From Hirschia maritima DSM 19733 (GTDB lineage: Bacteria; Pseudomonadota; Alphaproteobacteria; Caulobacterales; Hyphomonadaceae), in the NCBI RefSeq assembly GCF_000378345.1, contig NZ_KB899547.1, positions 62,001-126,000 of the forward strand: a stretch of DNA of 64,000 nt. The letters run 5' to 3'. The position numbers and the translations under genes are program-made. Position 1 is the stretch's first letter, and every line of letters begins with the position of its first letter. This document shows positions 55,691 through 64,000 of the stretch, piece after piece. The notes beneath the pieces were generated by a model. The model made no database searches, was not told the DNA's origin, and was given only the letters and a program-made list of their open reading frames with translations.

Positions 55691-56410
55691 ATGAAAATAC
55701 TCTATGGACTGGCGACTGTGTTCATTATTGTAGGTGCGTCAATATCTAGTGCTTTGGCCGAAAATAATAACGATGGTGTGGTTAAAGACTGGACTAAAAC
55801 TAAATGTATGAATTTTCGATCCAATAAGGAAATCGCAGCTGCTGAAGCTGATATTGAGCGAGATTTTGTTGAAAAAAAGTATGACAAGGTTCTGCAATCA
55901 ATAGAAGAATTGATGAGCTTGAAGTTGGGTTGTAAGCAGCGCTATGAATTAGCAGACAGAGGTTATCGTGCATCTATAGCTTTGTCAGACTTTTCTCAGG
56001 CAATCCGATTCATGCCGGTTATGCGAAAACAAATTGCATCAAAAGGAGGGGACGTTCAGTTCTTTGACCAATTGGTTAGTTGGGTAGAGGCTAACAGGAT
56101 AGCACGTGACTCTAGTGCGTCTGTGGATGATAGAAATGCTTATGCAGTGCGGGACCTTACCCTACAATATTTGCTTTCTGATTTTCGAAAGAAAAGAAAA
56201 TTTGCAAATTGGATTCCTACCTCAAACTGTGACGTTGTTCTGAGTGTTACTAAATTTGGTAGGGTAGAAGATGTTCAGGTCGAATGTGATATTGATGAGG
56301 TTGAACTATCCTTAGAAAAACACGTTCCCAAAATACTTTTTGCTCCTAAAATCAAAAATGGTGAACCGGTCAGACAAGAAAAGTTTAATTTTAAAGTACA
56401 AATCGATTGA
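55691..56410 (+). CDS. secreted protein with TonB-C-terminus-like domain, paralog 2
   Basis: This 239-aa protein has a signal peptide (ending ALA, about 24), a helical middle and a C-terminal module (about 170-239: CDVVLSVTKFGRVEDVQVECD, then HVPKILFAPKIKNGEPV) of the same type as the gene before. GGGGGAA precedes the ATG at 55691; the open frame begins at 55670. Function unknown. Confidence 0.7.
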   Translation: MKILYGLATVFIIVGASISSALAENNNDGVVKDWTKTKCMNFRSNKEIAAAEADIERDFVEKKYDKVLQSIEELMSLKLGCKQRYELADRGYRASIALSDFSQAIRFMPVMRKQIASKGGDVQFFDQLVSWVEANRIARDSSASVDDRNAYAVRDLTLQYLLSDFRKKRKFANWIPTSNCDVVLSVTKFGRVEDVQVECDIDEVELSLEKHVPKILFAPKIKNGEPVRQEKFNFKVQID

Positions 56411-56480
56411 ACTTTTTCGCTCTAGCAATTTTCTGCAAATTCCGTTTATCCTCTCTTGAGCAATGAAGAGGGGTTATGTC

Positions 56481-56975
56481 ATGGCGCGGATTTCGTCGAT
56501 TTTGAGTGTGTGTCTGCTGGGGTTTGCGATGTTGGGTGCATGCACGACAGCGCCAGATCCGGCTGTCGTTGAGCAAGAACGATTGGCAGCATTTACGCAA
56601 TTCAAGAAGCAAGCTGAATTTGATATCAGGAAACTTCTATCTGCTCAGGAAGCGGCTTGGAACCGCGCTGATTTAGATGGTTTCATGGAAGGATACCTTC
56701 CAACTGAAGAGTTGAGATTTGGCGGTGGTGACAACATTACATGGGGATATGCGGAGACATTGGAGCGTTATAAATCTAAATATGATAGCGCTGAAAAAAT
56801 GGGGCAATTGTCTTTAGAAGTTCAAGAGTTGAAGCTGTTTACTGAGACCGATGCGCTCGTGTTTGGGCGTTGGTTTCTATCCCGACCAGCGACTGGTGAC
56901 GCAAATGGGCTTTTCACTATCGTATTAGAAAAACAGGATGGACAATGGTTGATCGTATCGGACCATTCTTCCTAA
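56481..56975 (+). CDS. SnoaL/DUF4440-like lipoprotein
   Basis: This 164-aa lipoprotein (lipobox LGAC) has an NTF2-like fold: LLSAQEAAWNRADLDGFMEGYLP, then FGGGDNITWGYAETLERYKSKY, then FGRWFLSRP and KQDGQWLIVSDHSS. This pattern is seen in calcium/calmodulin-kinase-association-like and DUF4440 proteins. Substrate unknown. AGAGGGG precedes the ATG at 56481; an ATG at 56463 is possible. Confidence 0.8.
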   Translation: MARISSILSVCLLGFAMLGACTTAPDPAVVEQERLAAFTQFKKQAEFDIRKLLSAQEAAWNRADLDGFMEGYLPTEELRFGGGDNITWGYAETLERYKSKYDSAEKMGQLSLEVQELKLFTETDALVFGRWFLSRPATGDANGLFTIVLEKQDGQWLIVSDHSS

Positions 56976-56999
56976 TTTTGTTTGAGATAAATGTGAGTA

Positions 57000-57287
57000 G
57001 TGAAAATTATGTATGGCCTGATAAATAAGCTAACAGCCCAAGTTGGCAGTCGTGACGAGCTAGCGGATATAATGTCAGCTGGCACTCAGAATATGCCCAA
57101 TTGCAAAAGTTATGTGATCGCAAAATGTGCAAGTGATGAAAATTTACTGTGGATCACAGAAGTTTGGACCGATAAAGAAAGTCACCAAGCCTCATTGCAA
57201 CTACCTTCCGTACAAGAAGCAATTGCAAAAGGGCGTCCTTTGGTTGCGGGTATGGAGTGTGTTGCCACAACGACTCCAGTAGAGTGA
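57000..57287 (+). CDS. antibiotic biosynthesis monooxygenase (ABM) domain protein
   Basis: This protein of about 95 aa has the dimeric alpha-beta-barrel ABM fold: MYGLINKLTAQVGSRDELADIM, then CKSYVIAKC, then WITEVWTDKESHQASLQLPSV. Such proteins are cofactor-free oxygenases or have unknown roles. GTG at 57000 opens the frame; ATG at 57009 is an equal alternative and fits homologs starting MYG. It lies 10 bp before the channel gene. Confidence 0.82.
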   Translation: MKIMYGLINKLTAQVGSRDELADIMSAGTQNMPNCKSYVIAKCASDENLLWITEVWTDKESHQASLQLPSVQEAIAKGRPLVAGMECVATTTPVE

Positions 57288-57297
57288 GTGAATAAGA

Positions 57298-58206
57298 ATG
57301 AATGGCGAAGATCTGGTTGCAGAAACAAATTTGACGGGTGCCCGTAAATGGGCCGCTGAAGTCGTTGAGCACAAATGGTTTGCGCCTTTCATCACAACAC
57401 TTATCGTCTTGAATGCGATCACGTTGGGCATGGGCACTTATGATGTCTGGCCGCCTGCGATGGTGCAGGTGATGATTGTGTTTGATGCATTTGTCACCAG
57501 TGTGTTTGTTATTGAAATCGGATTGAAATTGATCGCCTATCGTTGGCGATTCTTTACAAGTGGCTGGAATGTATTTGATTTAGCCATTGTGTCAGTAGCC
57601 TTGTGGCCGGGTGCGGGCGCTATGTCTGTGTTGCGGGCAATGCGTGTATTGCGTGTGCTGCGCTTGATTTCAGTCCTGCCGATGCTGCGCCGGATTGTTG
57701 AGGCTTTGCTAAAAGCCATTCCGGGCATGGGAGCTATTCTCGCTGTTTTGGCATTGATGGTCTATGTTGCCGCTGTAATGGCGACCACGCTTTTCGCGCA
57801 GACAAACCCAAATCTATTTGGATCGCTTCCTAAAAGTGCACTTTCATTATTCCAAGTCATGACGATGGATGGGTGGCGAATGGAAGTTGTTCAGCCAGTG
57901 ATGGATGCAGGAAATCCTTACGCTTGGATATTCTTTTTGACCTACATTATTCTTGCCAGTTTTGCGGTGTTAAATCTCTTCATGGCGCTGATCGTTGAAT
58001 CGCTGAATGAAAATGTACGCGAGGAAGTGCACGAGATTGAGGAAGTGGCGGACGAGTTAAAAGAAGGTCAGCACGAAGCTCAATTAGAAAGAGATGAGCT
58101 GATAGGTTTGATTAAATCCATGCGTGAAGAAATGGCTGACCTTAAAGATGTGGTAGCTGAAAATGCAGAATTGTTAAAAGAAGTCAGCTCTAAAAAGAAA
58201 AGATAA
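57298..58206 (+). CDS. bacterial voltage-gated cation channel (NaChBac type)
   Basis: This 302-aa single-repeat six-helix channel has S4 (about 107-135) with repeated Arg every third residue in LRAMRVLRVLRLI, a pore helix, and the filter TMDGW (residues 189-193) in place of the usual TLESW. A C-terminal neck and acidic/basic coiled coil (about 238-300) follow, as in tetrameric BacNav channels. The Asp at the filter and Arg194 after the Trp are unusual and leave the ion selectivity open. It is the second gene after the ABM gene. Confidence 0.9.
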   Translation: MNGEDLVAETNLTGARKWAAEVVEHKWFAPFITTLIVLNAITLGMGTYDVWPPAMVQVMIVFDAFVTSVFVIEIGLKLIAYRWRFFTSGWNVFDLAIVSVALWPGAGAMSVLRAMRVLRVLRLISVLPMLRRIVEALLKAIPGMGAILAVLALMVYVAAVMATTLFAQTNPNLFGSLPKSALSLFQVMTMDGWRMEVVQPVMDAGNPYAWIFFLTYIILASFAVLNLFMALIVESLNENVREEVHEIEEVADELKEGQHEAQLERDELIGLIKSMREEMADLKDVVAENAELLKEVSSKKKR

Positions 58207-58297
58207 ACCGAACACTAGAGGTGGTGCGGCAATATTGTTTATCAATAAATCGCGAGCACCCCTTCAATAGTCTGAAAATATCAGGCATACTGTTTTT

Positions 58298-59077
58298 ATG
58301 AGCATTTGGAAGCGTTTAGCGAGCATAGCACACACTCTATTTGCGCCGAATTCTGATAGTGTCGGTTCAGGCGCTGTTGCTTTGGCGCGATGTGGAAGTG
58401 GACAGTCTGTTGCACAGGGTGGAACAGGGCGTGCGATCATGCGGGCTGATGCAGCATGCGGACCTGACCCGGGAGATGTAAGTTTTACAGCTGCTATTGT
58501 GGGATTGGGAGCCAAACTAGCTAAAGCTGATGGCCAAGTTACCGAAGATGAAGTGGAAATGTTTTCACGAGTCTTCCGTGCAGCACCTGAGGATCAAGAT
58601 TCAGTTCGCCGCGTGTTTAATCTCGCCCGTCAGACGGTAAGAGGTTATGAAGCTTATGCGCGTCAGATAGCGCGACGCTATGGAGATCGCCCATGTTTGT
58701 TAGAAGGCATATTGGACGGGTTGTTCCAGATTGCGCTAGCCGACAAAATTATGACTTTGGATGAATTGGAATACTTAAAATCAGTATCTGATGCATTCGG
58801 TTTTTCGGATGATGATTTTAGGCGCATTCAAGCAACGCATATGGGGACTGAAAAAGATGATCCCTATAGAGTTTTGGGTATAGCGCATGATGCAGATTAT
58901 GATGAAGTGCGTAAGACTTATAGACAATTGATGATGGATCATCATCCTGATCGTATTGTTGCCACAAAGAAAGCGTCTGATGATTATGTGGCGGTTGCGC
59001 ATGAAAAAGCGGCAGCTATTACTTCAGCGTTCGCCAGAATACGTGCAGAAAGAGGAATTCTTATTAGTCCCGATTGA
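58298..59077 (+). CDS. DjlA-like co-chaperone (TerB + J domain)
   Basis: This 259-aa protein has a TerB-like helical domain (about 62-180: GLGAKLAKADGQVTEDEVEMFSRVF, then DGLFQIALADKIMTLDELEYL) and a C-terminal J domain (about 190-255: DPYRVLGIAHDADYDEVRKTYRQL with the HPD motif in DHHPDR). It would stimulate DnaK. Unlike E. coli DjlA it shows no clear N-terminal membrane helix. In alphaproteobacteria this gene often neighbours an amidase and rnpB, as here. Confidence 0.88.
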   Translation: MSIWKRLASIAHTLFAPNSDSVGSGAVALARCGSGQSVAQGGTGRAIMRADAACGPDPGDVSFTAAIVGLGAKLAKADGQVTEDEVEMFSRVFRAAPEDQDSVRRVFNLARQTVRGYEAYARQIARRYGDRPCLLEGILDGLFQIALADKIMTLDELEYLKSVSDAFGFSDDDFRRIQATHMGTEKDDPYRVLGIAHDADYDEVRKTYRQLMMDHHPDRIVATKKASDDYVAVAHEKAAAITSAFARIRAERGILISPD

Positions 59078-59132
59078 CGAAACGCATTTGAACACACATC
59101 TTTATTGCATCCCAACCCCAGAGATATATTAA

Positions 59133-59489
59133 ATGACCCTATCAGCCTCAAACAATGACTTCTTTTCCAAAATAGCGTTTTACATGCGCCGTTTTAGTGC
59201 ATGGATCGCCCGTGCCGGATTTGGCTTCTTTGTTGTGATAGCCGCTGGTGCTGCACTTTTGGCGACTACTTTTATAGGACTGCTGATTGCTTTGGCCGCT
59301 TTGTTTTTAAATGTTGGTGCGCGTGTGATGCGTGGGTCTCAATATCAGAGCCAAAATTCAGGTTTCAAAACCGGTGCTGAATCCGTGTTTGGCGCGAAAC
59401 CTAAACGTGAGACTAAATCGGCTAAGTCAGGTGAAACACTTGAAGCTCACAAAACTGCTGATGGCTGGGTGATTGAGCCAGATTCCTAA
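59133..59489 (+). CDS. hypothetical membrane protein
   Basis: This 118-aa protein has a long hydrophobic stretch (about 27-62, one or two helices) and a Lys/Ser-rich polar C-terminus. Unrecognised; its position between the DjlA-like and amidase genes looks co-transcribed. Confidence 0.7.
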   Translation: MTLSASNNDFFSKIAFYMRRFSAWIARAGFGFFVVIAAGAALLATTFIGLLIALAALFLNVGARVMRGSQYQSQNSGFKTGAESVFGAKPKRETKSAKSGETLEAHKTADGWVIEPDS

Positions 59490-59496
59490 ATAATCT

Positions 59497-60219
59497 ATGC
59501 AGAGCTCGACCGTGAGTTTGGATATTTTACAGACACCAAGTGTAAATTTTGATGAGCGTCGGCAGGAATTGTCGATGCTTGTTTTGCATTATACGGGCAT
59601 GGAAACAGGACGTGCTGCTTTAGAGCGCATGTGTGATCCAGACGCAAAAGTAGCTGCGCATTATATGGTCGAAGAAGATGGGCAGATCTATCAACTAGTT
59701 GATGAAAACAAGCGCGCTTGGCATGCGGGTGTAGCAAGCTGGCAGGGGCTTGAAGATATCAATTCTCGTTCGATAGGTATTGAGATTGTTAATGGTGGTC
59801 ATGATTATGGGATGCCAGATTTTCCAGAGGTCCAGATCGATGCAGTGATAACGCTCTGCAAGGATGTTCTGTCTCGTCATGATATATTTCAATCAAGTAT
59901 TGTTGGGCATTCCGATATTGCTCCAGGCCGCAAAGATGACCCAGGAGAGAAATTTCCGTGGAGTCGACTTTGTGAGGAGGGAGTAGGCCTTTGGCCGTTG
60001 AGGGAAAATGCACTCGCGGTTGGATCTGTTCAGCAATTGGCTGAAATTGGATATGAGATAACCGCAGAGCCTAGTCGGAGCGAAGTGTATGCAGTTGTGA
60101 AGGCTTTTCAGCAAAGATGGATGCAGGACAATGTGACGGGCGATGCGTGTTTGGAAACGCTTTGCCGAATAGCGCAAGTGGCAGCTGCTTACAAAGAAAA
60201 TGGAAAAGCACTCGCTTAG
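59497..60219 (+). CDS. N-acetylmuramoyl-L-alanine amidase (family 2)
   Basis: This 240-aa AmpD/AmiD-like zinc amidase has LHYTGM (zinc His), AHYMVEEDGQIYQLVDENKRAWHAG, SIGIEIVNGG and VGHSDIAPGRKDDPGEKFPW (zinc His and Asp). The C-terminal part (about 170-230) resembles a short peptidoglycan-binding helix bundle. There is no signal peptide, so it probably recycles anhydromuropeptides in the cytoplasm. It starts 8 bp after the previous gene. Confidence 0.9.
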   Translation: MQSSTVSLDILQTPSVNFDERRQELSMLVLHYTGMETGRAALERMCDPDAKVAAHYMVEEDGQIYQLVDENKRAWHAGVASWQGLEDINSRSIGIEIVNGGHDYGMPDFPEVQIDAVITLCKDVLSRHDIFQSSIVGHSDIAPGRKDDPGEKFPWSRLCEEGVGLWPLRENALAVGSVQQLAEIGYEITAEPSRSEVYAVVKAFQQRWMQDNVTGDACLETLCRIAQVAAAYKENGKALA

Positions 60220-60249
60220 CTTCAACTTGTTTGATATAGCTGTGCTTCG

Positions 60250-60637
<388 letters not shown>

Positions 60638-61192
60638 CGAAAACTACCTCAAAATTTGAGAGGTCATGTTGGCGGAGGAGTATATTTCCTAGTCAAGCTG
60701 CAATTTCATAAAAATTTTTGGGAATTTGAGGGAAGAACATTGTTTCTGGGTTGGGAATTTATGGGACGCTGGGTTTCGAAGGTGGGTTTTGTTGTGGGGA
60801 CAGCTAGCATCAGCTGTTTTAGGAGTTCAATATATTGTGGTTTGATTTAGTAAATAGTCTATATGTTCTAATTATTATGAAAAACTGACGATTTTTTAGC
60901 TTAAAGGTCGTGTTAATCACCTGAAAAAATAGTTCTTAGATGAATTGGTAAAAGCTCTACAAAAAGGGGCTGTGTTTTCGAGCTATTCACAGGGAAAATG
61001 TTAAGTTCACACTATATTCTCTAAATGTTCACCACTAACAATAGTTAATAAAGAGTTTAAAGGGTCGACGTCCCATCAATTCCCATGGTATCCCTAATTA
61101 TCGCTTTTGAGGCTGGGCTGTTGCTCTCAAGGTGATGTGTATCGCTCGCGTTCTTGAGCAATCTATCAATTAATTAGGGCTGACCACGGGGC
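60638..61192. other. 555-bp gene-free stretch between rnpB and mraZ
   Basis: I see no convincing gene; a short frame at 60656-60850 is low-complexity and lacks a family. A cluster of six TGGG words lies at 60747-60798. A weak hairpin ACAGCT/AGCTGT (60800-60817) with TTTT follows. Near 60982-60990 is CTATTCACA, one base off the DnaA consensus. A promoter for mraZ is expected here but was not located with confidence. Confidence 0.5.
60747..60798 (+). promoter_or_regulatory. cluster of TGGG repeats, possible MraZ-binding region
   Basis: TGGG occurs at 60747, 60752, 60762, 60770, 60783 and 60795. MraZ proteins bind repeated TGGGN-type words near their own promoter with about 10-bp spacing; the spacings here are 5, 10, 8, 13 and 12, so the match is loose. 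The mraZ ATG is about 395 bp downstream. Confidence 0.3.
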
Positions 61193-61672
61193 ATGTTTTT
61201 ATCCACCTATGAAAGCAAGATCGATGCGAAGAACAGGGTTTCTGTACCTGCTTCTTTTCGCAAAGCTCTAGGTGGTGATGATGTCATCTGTGTTTGGCCT
61301 TCTTTTGGTAAGAACAAGAATTGTCTAGAAGGCGGGAGTAAAAAGCTGGTGAACAATCTTTACAAATCTATCCGGAAAATGAAGCCGATGGATCCGCGTC
61401 GCCAAGCGCTGGAATATGGTATTTTGGGTGAATGTAAGGAATTGCAGTTTGATGGCGCTGGCGGTCGAATTGTTTTGCCACAAAAATTTTTGGATTCAGC
61501 TGGCATTACGGGCGAAGTCGCCTTTGTTGGTCTAGGTGAGCGTTTTGAGATTTGGTCCAAAGAAGCACTAGAAGCAAAACGGGCTGAATTTATTGAATTG
61601 GCTGCTGATAGTGGCGAGATGATCGAGTCTTTAGATCTCGACTTTGATTTTGATGATGAGGATGTGGCGTGA
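61193..61672 (+). CDS. mraZ: transcriptional regulator MraZ
   Basis: This 159-aa protein has two SpoVT/AbrB-like DNA-binding repeats (KIDAKNRVSVPASFRKAL at about 9-26 and GGRIVLPQKFLD at about 85-96). MraZ binds as a ring-shaped oligomer and represses the dcw cluster. GGGG precedes the ATG. Its stop overlaps the rsmH start (GTGA). Confidence 0.95.
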   Translation: MFLSTYESKIDAKNRVSVPASFRKALGGDDVICVWPSFGKNKNCLEGGSKKLVNNLYKSIRKMKPMDPRRQALEYGILGECKELQFDGAGGRIVLPQKFLDSAGITGEVAFVGLGERFEIWSKEALEAKRAEFIELAADSGEMIESLDLDFDFDDEDVA

Positions 61673-62679
61673 CCCAAGAAGGAACTCATATCCCCGTCTT
61701 GCTAGAACCTGTTGTTGAAGCTTTGGCTCCAACTGATGGAAGCGTTTATATAGATGGCACTTATGGTGGCGGCGGATATTCACGCGCTGTGCTTGCTGTG
61801 GCTGATTGTGTTGTATTGGGTGTGGACCGTGATCCAGATGCCATGCAACGTGCTTGGGATCACGCCGGAAAGGATCCGCGTTTAAAGCCGGCTCCAGGGC
61901 GTTTTGGAGAGTTGGATTTAGCTGCGCGCGCTGCCGGATATGAATATGTAGACGGCGTGATGCTCGATCTTGGCGTGTCTTCATATCAGATTGATCAGGC
62001 GGAACGTGGTTTCTCTTTCATGCGTGACGGTCCATTGGATATGCGGATGGAACAGCGAGGGCCGTCTGCTGCGGATGCTGTGAACTTGATGTCTGAAAAA
62101 GATTTGGCGGCCATCTTTCATTTTTATGGCGAAGAGCCAGCCTCTCGTCGAATTGCGAAGCAGATCGTAAAGCGTCGCGACGAAGAAAAATTTACGCAAA
62201 CACTAGATTTGGCAAATTTGATTGAAGCCAGTGTTGGTGGGCGTCGAGGGAAGAAAACTCATCCGGCTACGCGTGTCTTTCAGGCGCTGCGTCTTTATGT
62301 AAATGACGAATTGGGCGAGTTGGTACGTGCACTGGTGGCGAGCGAAGAGGTCATCAAATCTGGTGGTCGTCTAGTTGTTGTGACTTTTCACTCACTGGAA
62401 GATCGCATCGTGAAAACTTTTCTACGTGAGCGCGGTGGTGCTATGGGTGGTGGATCACGACATGCACCTGAAGTTAAAGCGAAAAATGCTCCTACTTTTG
62501 AATTGGTTGCTCGAAAAGCAATTGATCCAACCGACGATGAAGTGTCTGCTAATCCAAGGTCTCGTTCTTCAAAATTACGTTGGGCTATCCGCACAGATGC
62601 TCCTGCATGGGGTGAGCACTCTGGATTGAACTCCCGCATTCCAACATTGGATGTTTTGGAGGCGTTACTCGCGAAATGA
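61669..62679 (+). CDS. rsmH: 16S rRNA m4C1402 methyltransferase RsmH (MraW)
   Basis: This 336-aa SAM-dependent enzyme methylates N4 of C1402 in 16S rRNA. It has the early HIPVLLEPVVEAL, SAM loop DGTYGGGGYSRA, DLGVSSYQIDQAERGFSFMRDGPLDMRM and TFHSLEDRIVK. A GTG at 61669 overlaps mraZ; ftsL overlaps its end by 4 bases. Confidence 0.96.
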   Translation: MTQEGTHIPVLLEPVVEALAPTDGSVYIDGTYGGGGYSRAVLAVADCVVLGVDRDPDAMQRAWDHAGKDPRLKPAPGRFGELDLAARAAGYEYVDGVMLDLGVSSYQIDQAERGFSFMRDGPLDMRMEQRGPSAADAVNLMSEKDLAAIFHFYGEEPASRRIAKQIVKRRDEEKFTQTLDLANLIEASVGGRRGKKTHPATRVFQALRLYVNDELGELVRALVASEEVIKSGGRLVVVTFHSLEDRIVKTFLRERGGAMGGGSRHAPEVKAKNAPTFELVARKAIDPTDDEVSANPRSRSSKLRWAIRTDAPAWGEHSGLNSRIPTLDVLEALLAK

Positions 62680-62981
62680 AACGCCTGATCGTCATATCCC
62701 TTTTTGTGATCGCTTTGTTGTCGGTATCTGTGTACCGCGCAAAAGAAGGTGCGCAGGAATCTGAGGCGAAGATTGCTCAGCTTGAAAAAGAGATAGCTGC
62801 TGAAAAAGAGGATTTGCGCGTTTTAAAGGCTGAGGAAGCGCATCTTTCGCGTCCTGAGCGTATCGGACAATTGGCAAGTGAAAAATTAGGTATGGGGCCC
62901 GTGCGTCCAGAACAAATGTCTGGCGAAGTTGCGTTTGATACTAAGCCGGTGGATGAAGTTGCCAAGGAGGCTGCTCAATGA
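62676..62981 (+). CDS. ftsL: cell-division protein FtsL
   Basis: This 101-aa bitopic protein has an N-terminal membrane helix (about 3-19), then a coiled coil (about 25-60), then a leucine-zipper-like region with RPERIGQLASEKLGM, typical of FtsL. It joins FtsB and FtsQ in the divisome. It overlaps both rsmH and ftsI by 4 bases (ATGA). Confidence 0.9.
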   Translation: MKRLIVISLFVIALLSVSVYRAKEGAQESEAKIAQLEKEIAAEKEDLRVLKAEEAHLSRPERIGQLASEKLGMGPVRPEQMSGEVAFDTKPVDEVAKEAAQ

Positions 62982-64000
62982 AGTTGAGTAATTCTCTGAT
63001 CCATTCCTTGCATTTTGATGGTGCTGGTGACCGATGGGCGAGCATCCGGGCGGTAAGTGTTGCTGGTGTGGTTGCGCTTATGTTTGCGGTTGTGACATGG
63101 AGAGCCACAACAATTGCTTTGGGCGGTACACATGAGACGAGTGTCGCTTCTAAAACGGTTCAAATTGCCGCCAAACGTGCGGATATTGTGGACCGCAATG
63201 ATGAATTGCTAGCGACTTCACTGACCATTGATAGTTTGGCAGCTGCGCCTCAGGAAATTTGGGATGCGCGTGAAGTTGCTGATGGGCTCGCTACAGTTTT
63301 TCCTGATCTAAATGTCGAGCGATTAGTGGCACGCCTTCAGGATCCGGATCGAAAGTTTGTATGGATCCGCCGTAAAGTGTCACCTCGTCAGCGCCAAGCT
63401 GTATACGATTTAGGGCTTGAGGGTTTGCGTTTTGAAAAAGAAGTTCAACGCATTTATACTGGCGGTTCTCTTGCGGGGCACTTAATTGGATACACAAATG
63501 TCGATTCAAAAGGCATTTCTGGATTGGAGTTGGCCCATCAAGAACGCTTGGCTGCGGGTGCTGCGCCACTAAAACTGACAATTGATACAGGCGTTCAATT
63601 TGCGCTGGAGGATGAGCTAAACTTTGCCGCTGAAGCCTTTAATATTAAAGGTGGTTCGGGGATTGTGCTGGATGTAAAAACCGGAGCTGTCCGTGCTGTT
63701 GCTTCTTGGCCGACTTTTGACCCTAATCGTGCGGGTGATGCTGTTGATGATCAGAGATTGAACCGTGCGATTAATGGTGTGTTTGAGCTTGGTTCAGTGT
63801 TCAAACCTTTGACAGTTGCTGCGGCTTTGGATGCGGGTGTATTGCGTCCCACTGAAAAGTTTAATGTGGCTAGAAATCTTCAATTTGGTTCGATCACGAT
63901 TAAGGATCGTCATCCAATTAGTTCTGTTGCAACTGTCACTGATATTTTGGCGCATTCTTCAAATGTTGGAACGGTGAAAATCTCTCAATTATTGGATTTG
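62978..64000 (+). CDS. ftsI: penicillin-binding protein 3 / FtsI, cut by window end
   Basis: The N-terminal 341 aa of a division transpeptidase are visible. It has a cytoplasmic start, a membrane helix (about 24-46), a non-catalytic domain opening RADIVDRNDELLATS, and the transpeptidase domain with the active-site Ser273 in SVFK and the SSN motif. It cross-links septal peptidoglycan with FtsW. The KTG motif lies beyond the window. Confidence 0.95.
   Translation, partial: MKLSNSLIHSLHFDGAGDRWASIRAVSVAGVVALMFAVVTWRATTIALGGTHETSVASKTVQIAAKRADIVDRNDELLATSLTIDSLAAAPQEIWDAREVADGLATVFPDLNVERLVARLQDPDRKFVWIRRKVSPRQRQAVYDLGLEGLRFEKEVQRIYTGGSLAGHLIGYTNVDSKGISGLELAHQERLAAGAAPLKLTIDTGVQFALEDELNFAAEAFNIKGGSGIVLDVKTGAVRAVASWPTFDPNRAGDAVDDQRLNRAINGVFELGSVFKPLTVAAALDAGVLRPTEKFNVARNLQFGSITIKDRHPISSVATVTDILAHSSNVGTVKISQLLDL

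Noticed and set aside
60656-60850. 64-codon open frame after rnpB
   Set aside because: Low-complexity, Gly/Phe-rich, no family and poor ribosome site; more likely non-coding.

Overview
The window is chromosomal DNA of an alphaproteobacterium, most likely Caulobacterales/Hyphomonadaceae. A Hirschia-like organism would fit the modest GC content (mid-40s % by eye), but the genus is inference. The evidence is a GcrA cell-cycle regulator with DnaA-box, CtrA-like and GANTC motifs upstream, a split MetH, an alpha-type RNase P RNA next to the dcw cluster, and many lipoproteins. I see no insertion sequence, phage, CRISPR array, tRNA or rRNA. Gene density is high and the window looks like ordinary core genome with lineage-specific small secreted proteins between conserved blocks.

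Layout. 1-3.4 kb: the 3' end of an SDR gene, a MerR regulator, a gene-free stretch that can fold as a structured RNA behind a perfect DnaA box, a TauE-type exporter, and lipoproteins including a tandem paralog pair. 3.4-11.8 kb (minus): an M13 metallopeptidase lipoprotein and a complete RND efflux operon (outer-membrane factor, adaptor, permease). 12.1-15.2 kb (plus): phoR, phoU, phoB without the pst transporter genes, with a Pho-box-like repeat between phoR and the divergent efflux operon. 15.3-16.1 kb: gcrA. 16.1-25.7 kb: an ABC-2 permease, argD-argF, cysK, hslO, trkH, apaG, metZ and a dCTP deaminase. 25.7-31.4 kb: a membrane protein/Xre pair with operator-like repeats, a radical SAM protein opposite a MarR regulator, a SPOR protein, fRMsr, a TetR regulator and an aldehyde dehydrogenase. 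31.4-38.3 kb: an SDR, an S9 peptidase, a thioredoxin-like protein, a DUF2306 protein and a soluble PAS/MCP sensor. 38.4-46.6 kb: ettA, a secreted protein, an aldose-epimerase-like protein, an NTF2-like paralog pair, a K+/H+ antiporter, a GST and a double-receiver protein. 46.7-48.1 kb: mlaA-mlaC. 48.3-54.8 kb: a SahR-like regulator with a palindromic operator, then metF, metH (homocysteine part), two small genes and metH (cobalamin part). 54.9-60.2 kb: two TonB-C-terminus-like secreted proteins, a lipoprotein, an ABM protein, a bacterial voltage-gated channel, a DjlA-like co-chaperone and an amidase. 60.2-64 kb: rnpB, then mraZ-rsmH-ftsL-ftsI, which runs off the window.

Genes that work together. 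The phosphate two-component system may be linked by its regulatory region to the RND pump. metZ, the SahR-like regulator, metF and the two metH parts cover methionine synthesis and the methyl cycle. argD-argF is a translationally coupled arginine unit. mlaA and mlaC belong to outer-membrane lipid retrograde transport, and their partner genes lie elsewhere. The right edge starts the division/cell-wall cluster. The least explained content is the set of tandem secreted paralogs, the candidate RNA at about 0.8-1.0 kb, the Xre/membrane cassette and the channel with the TMDGW filter.
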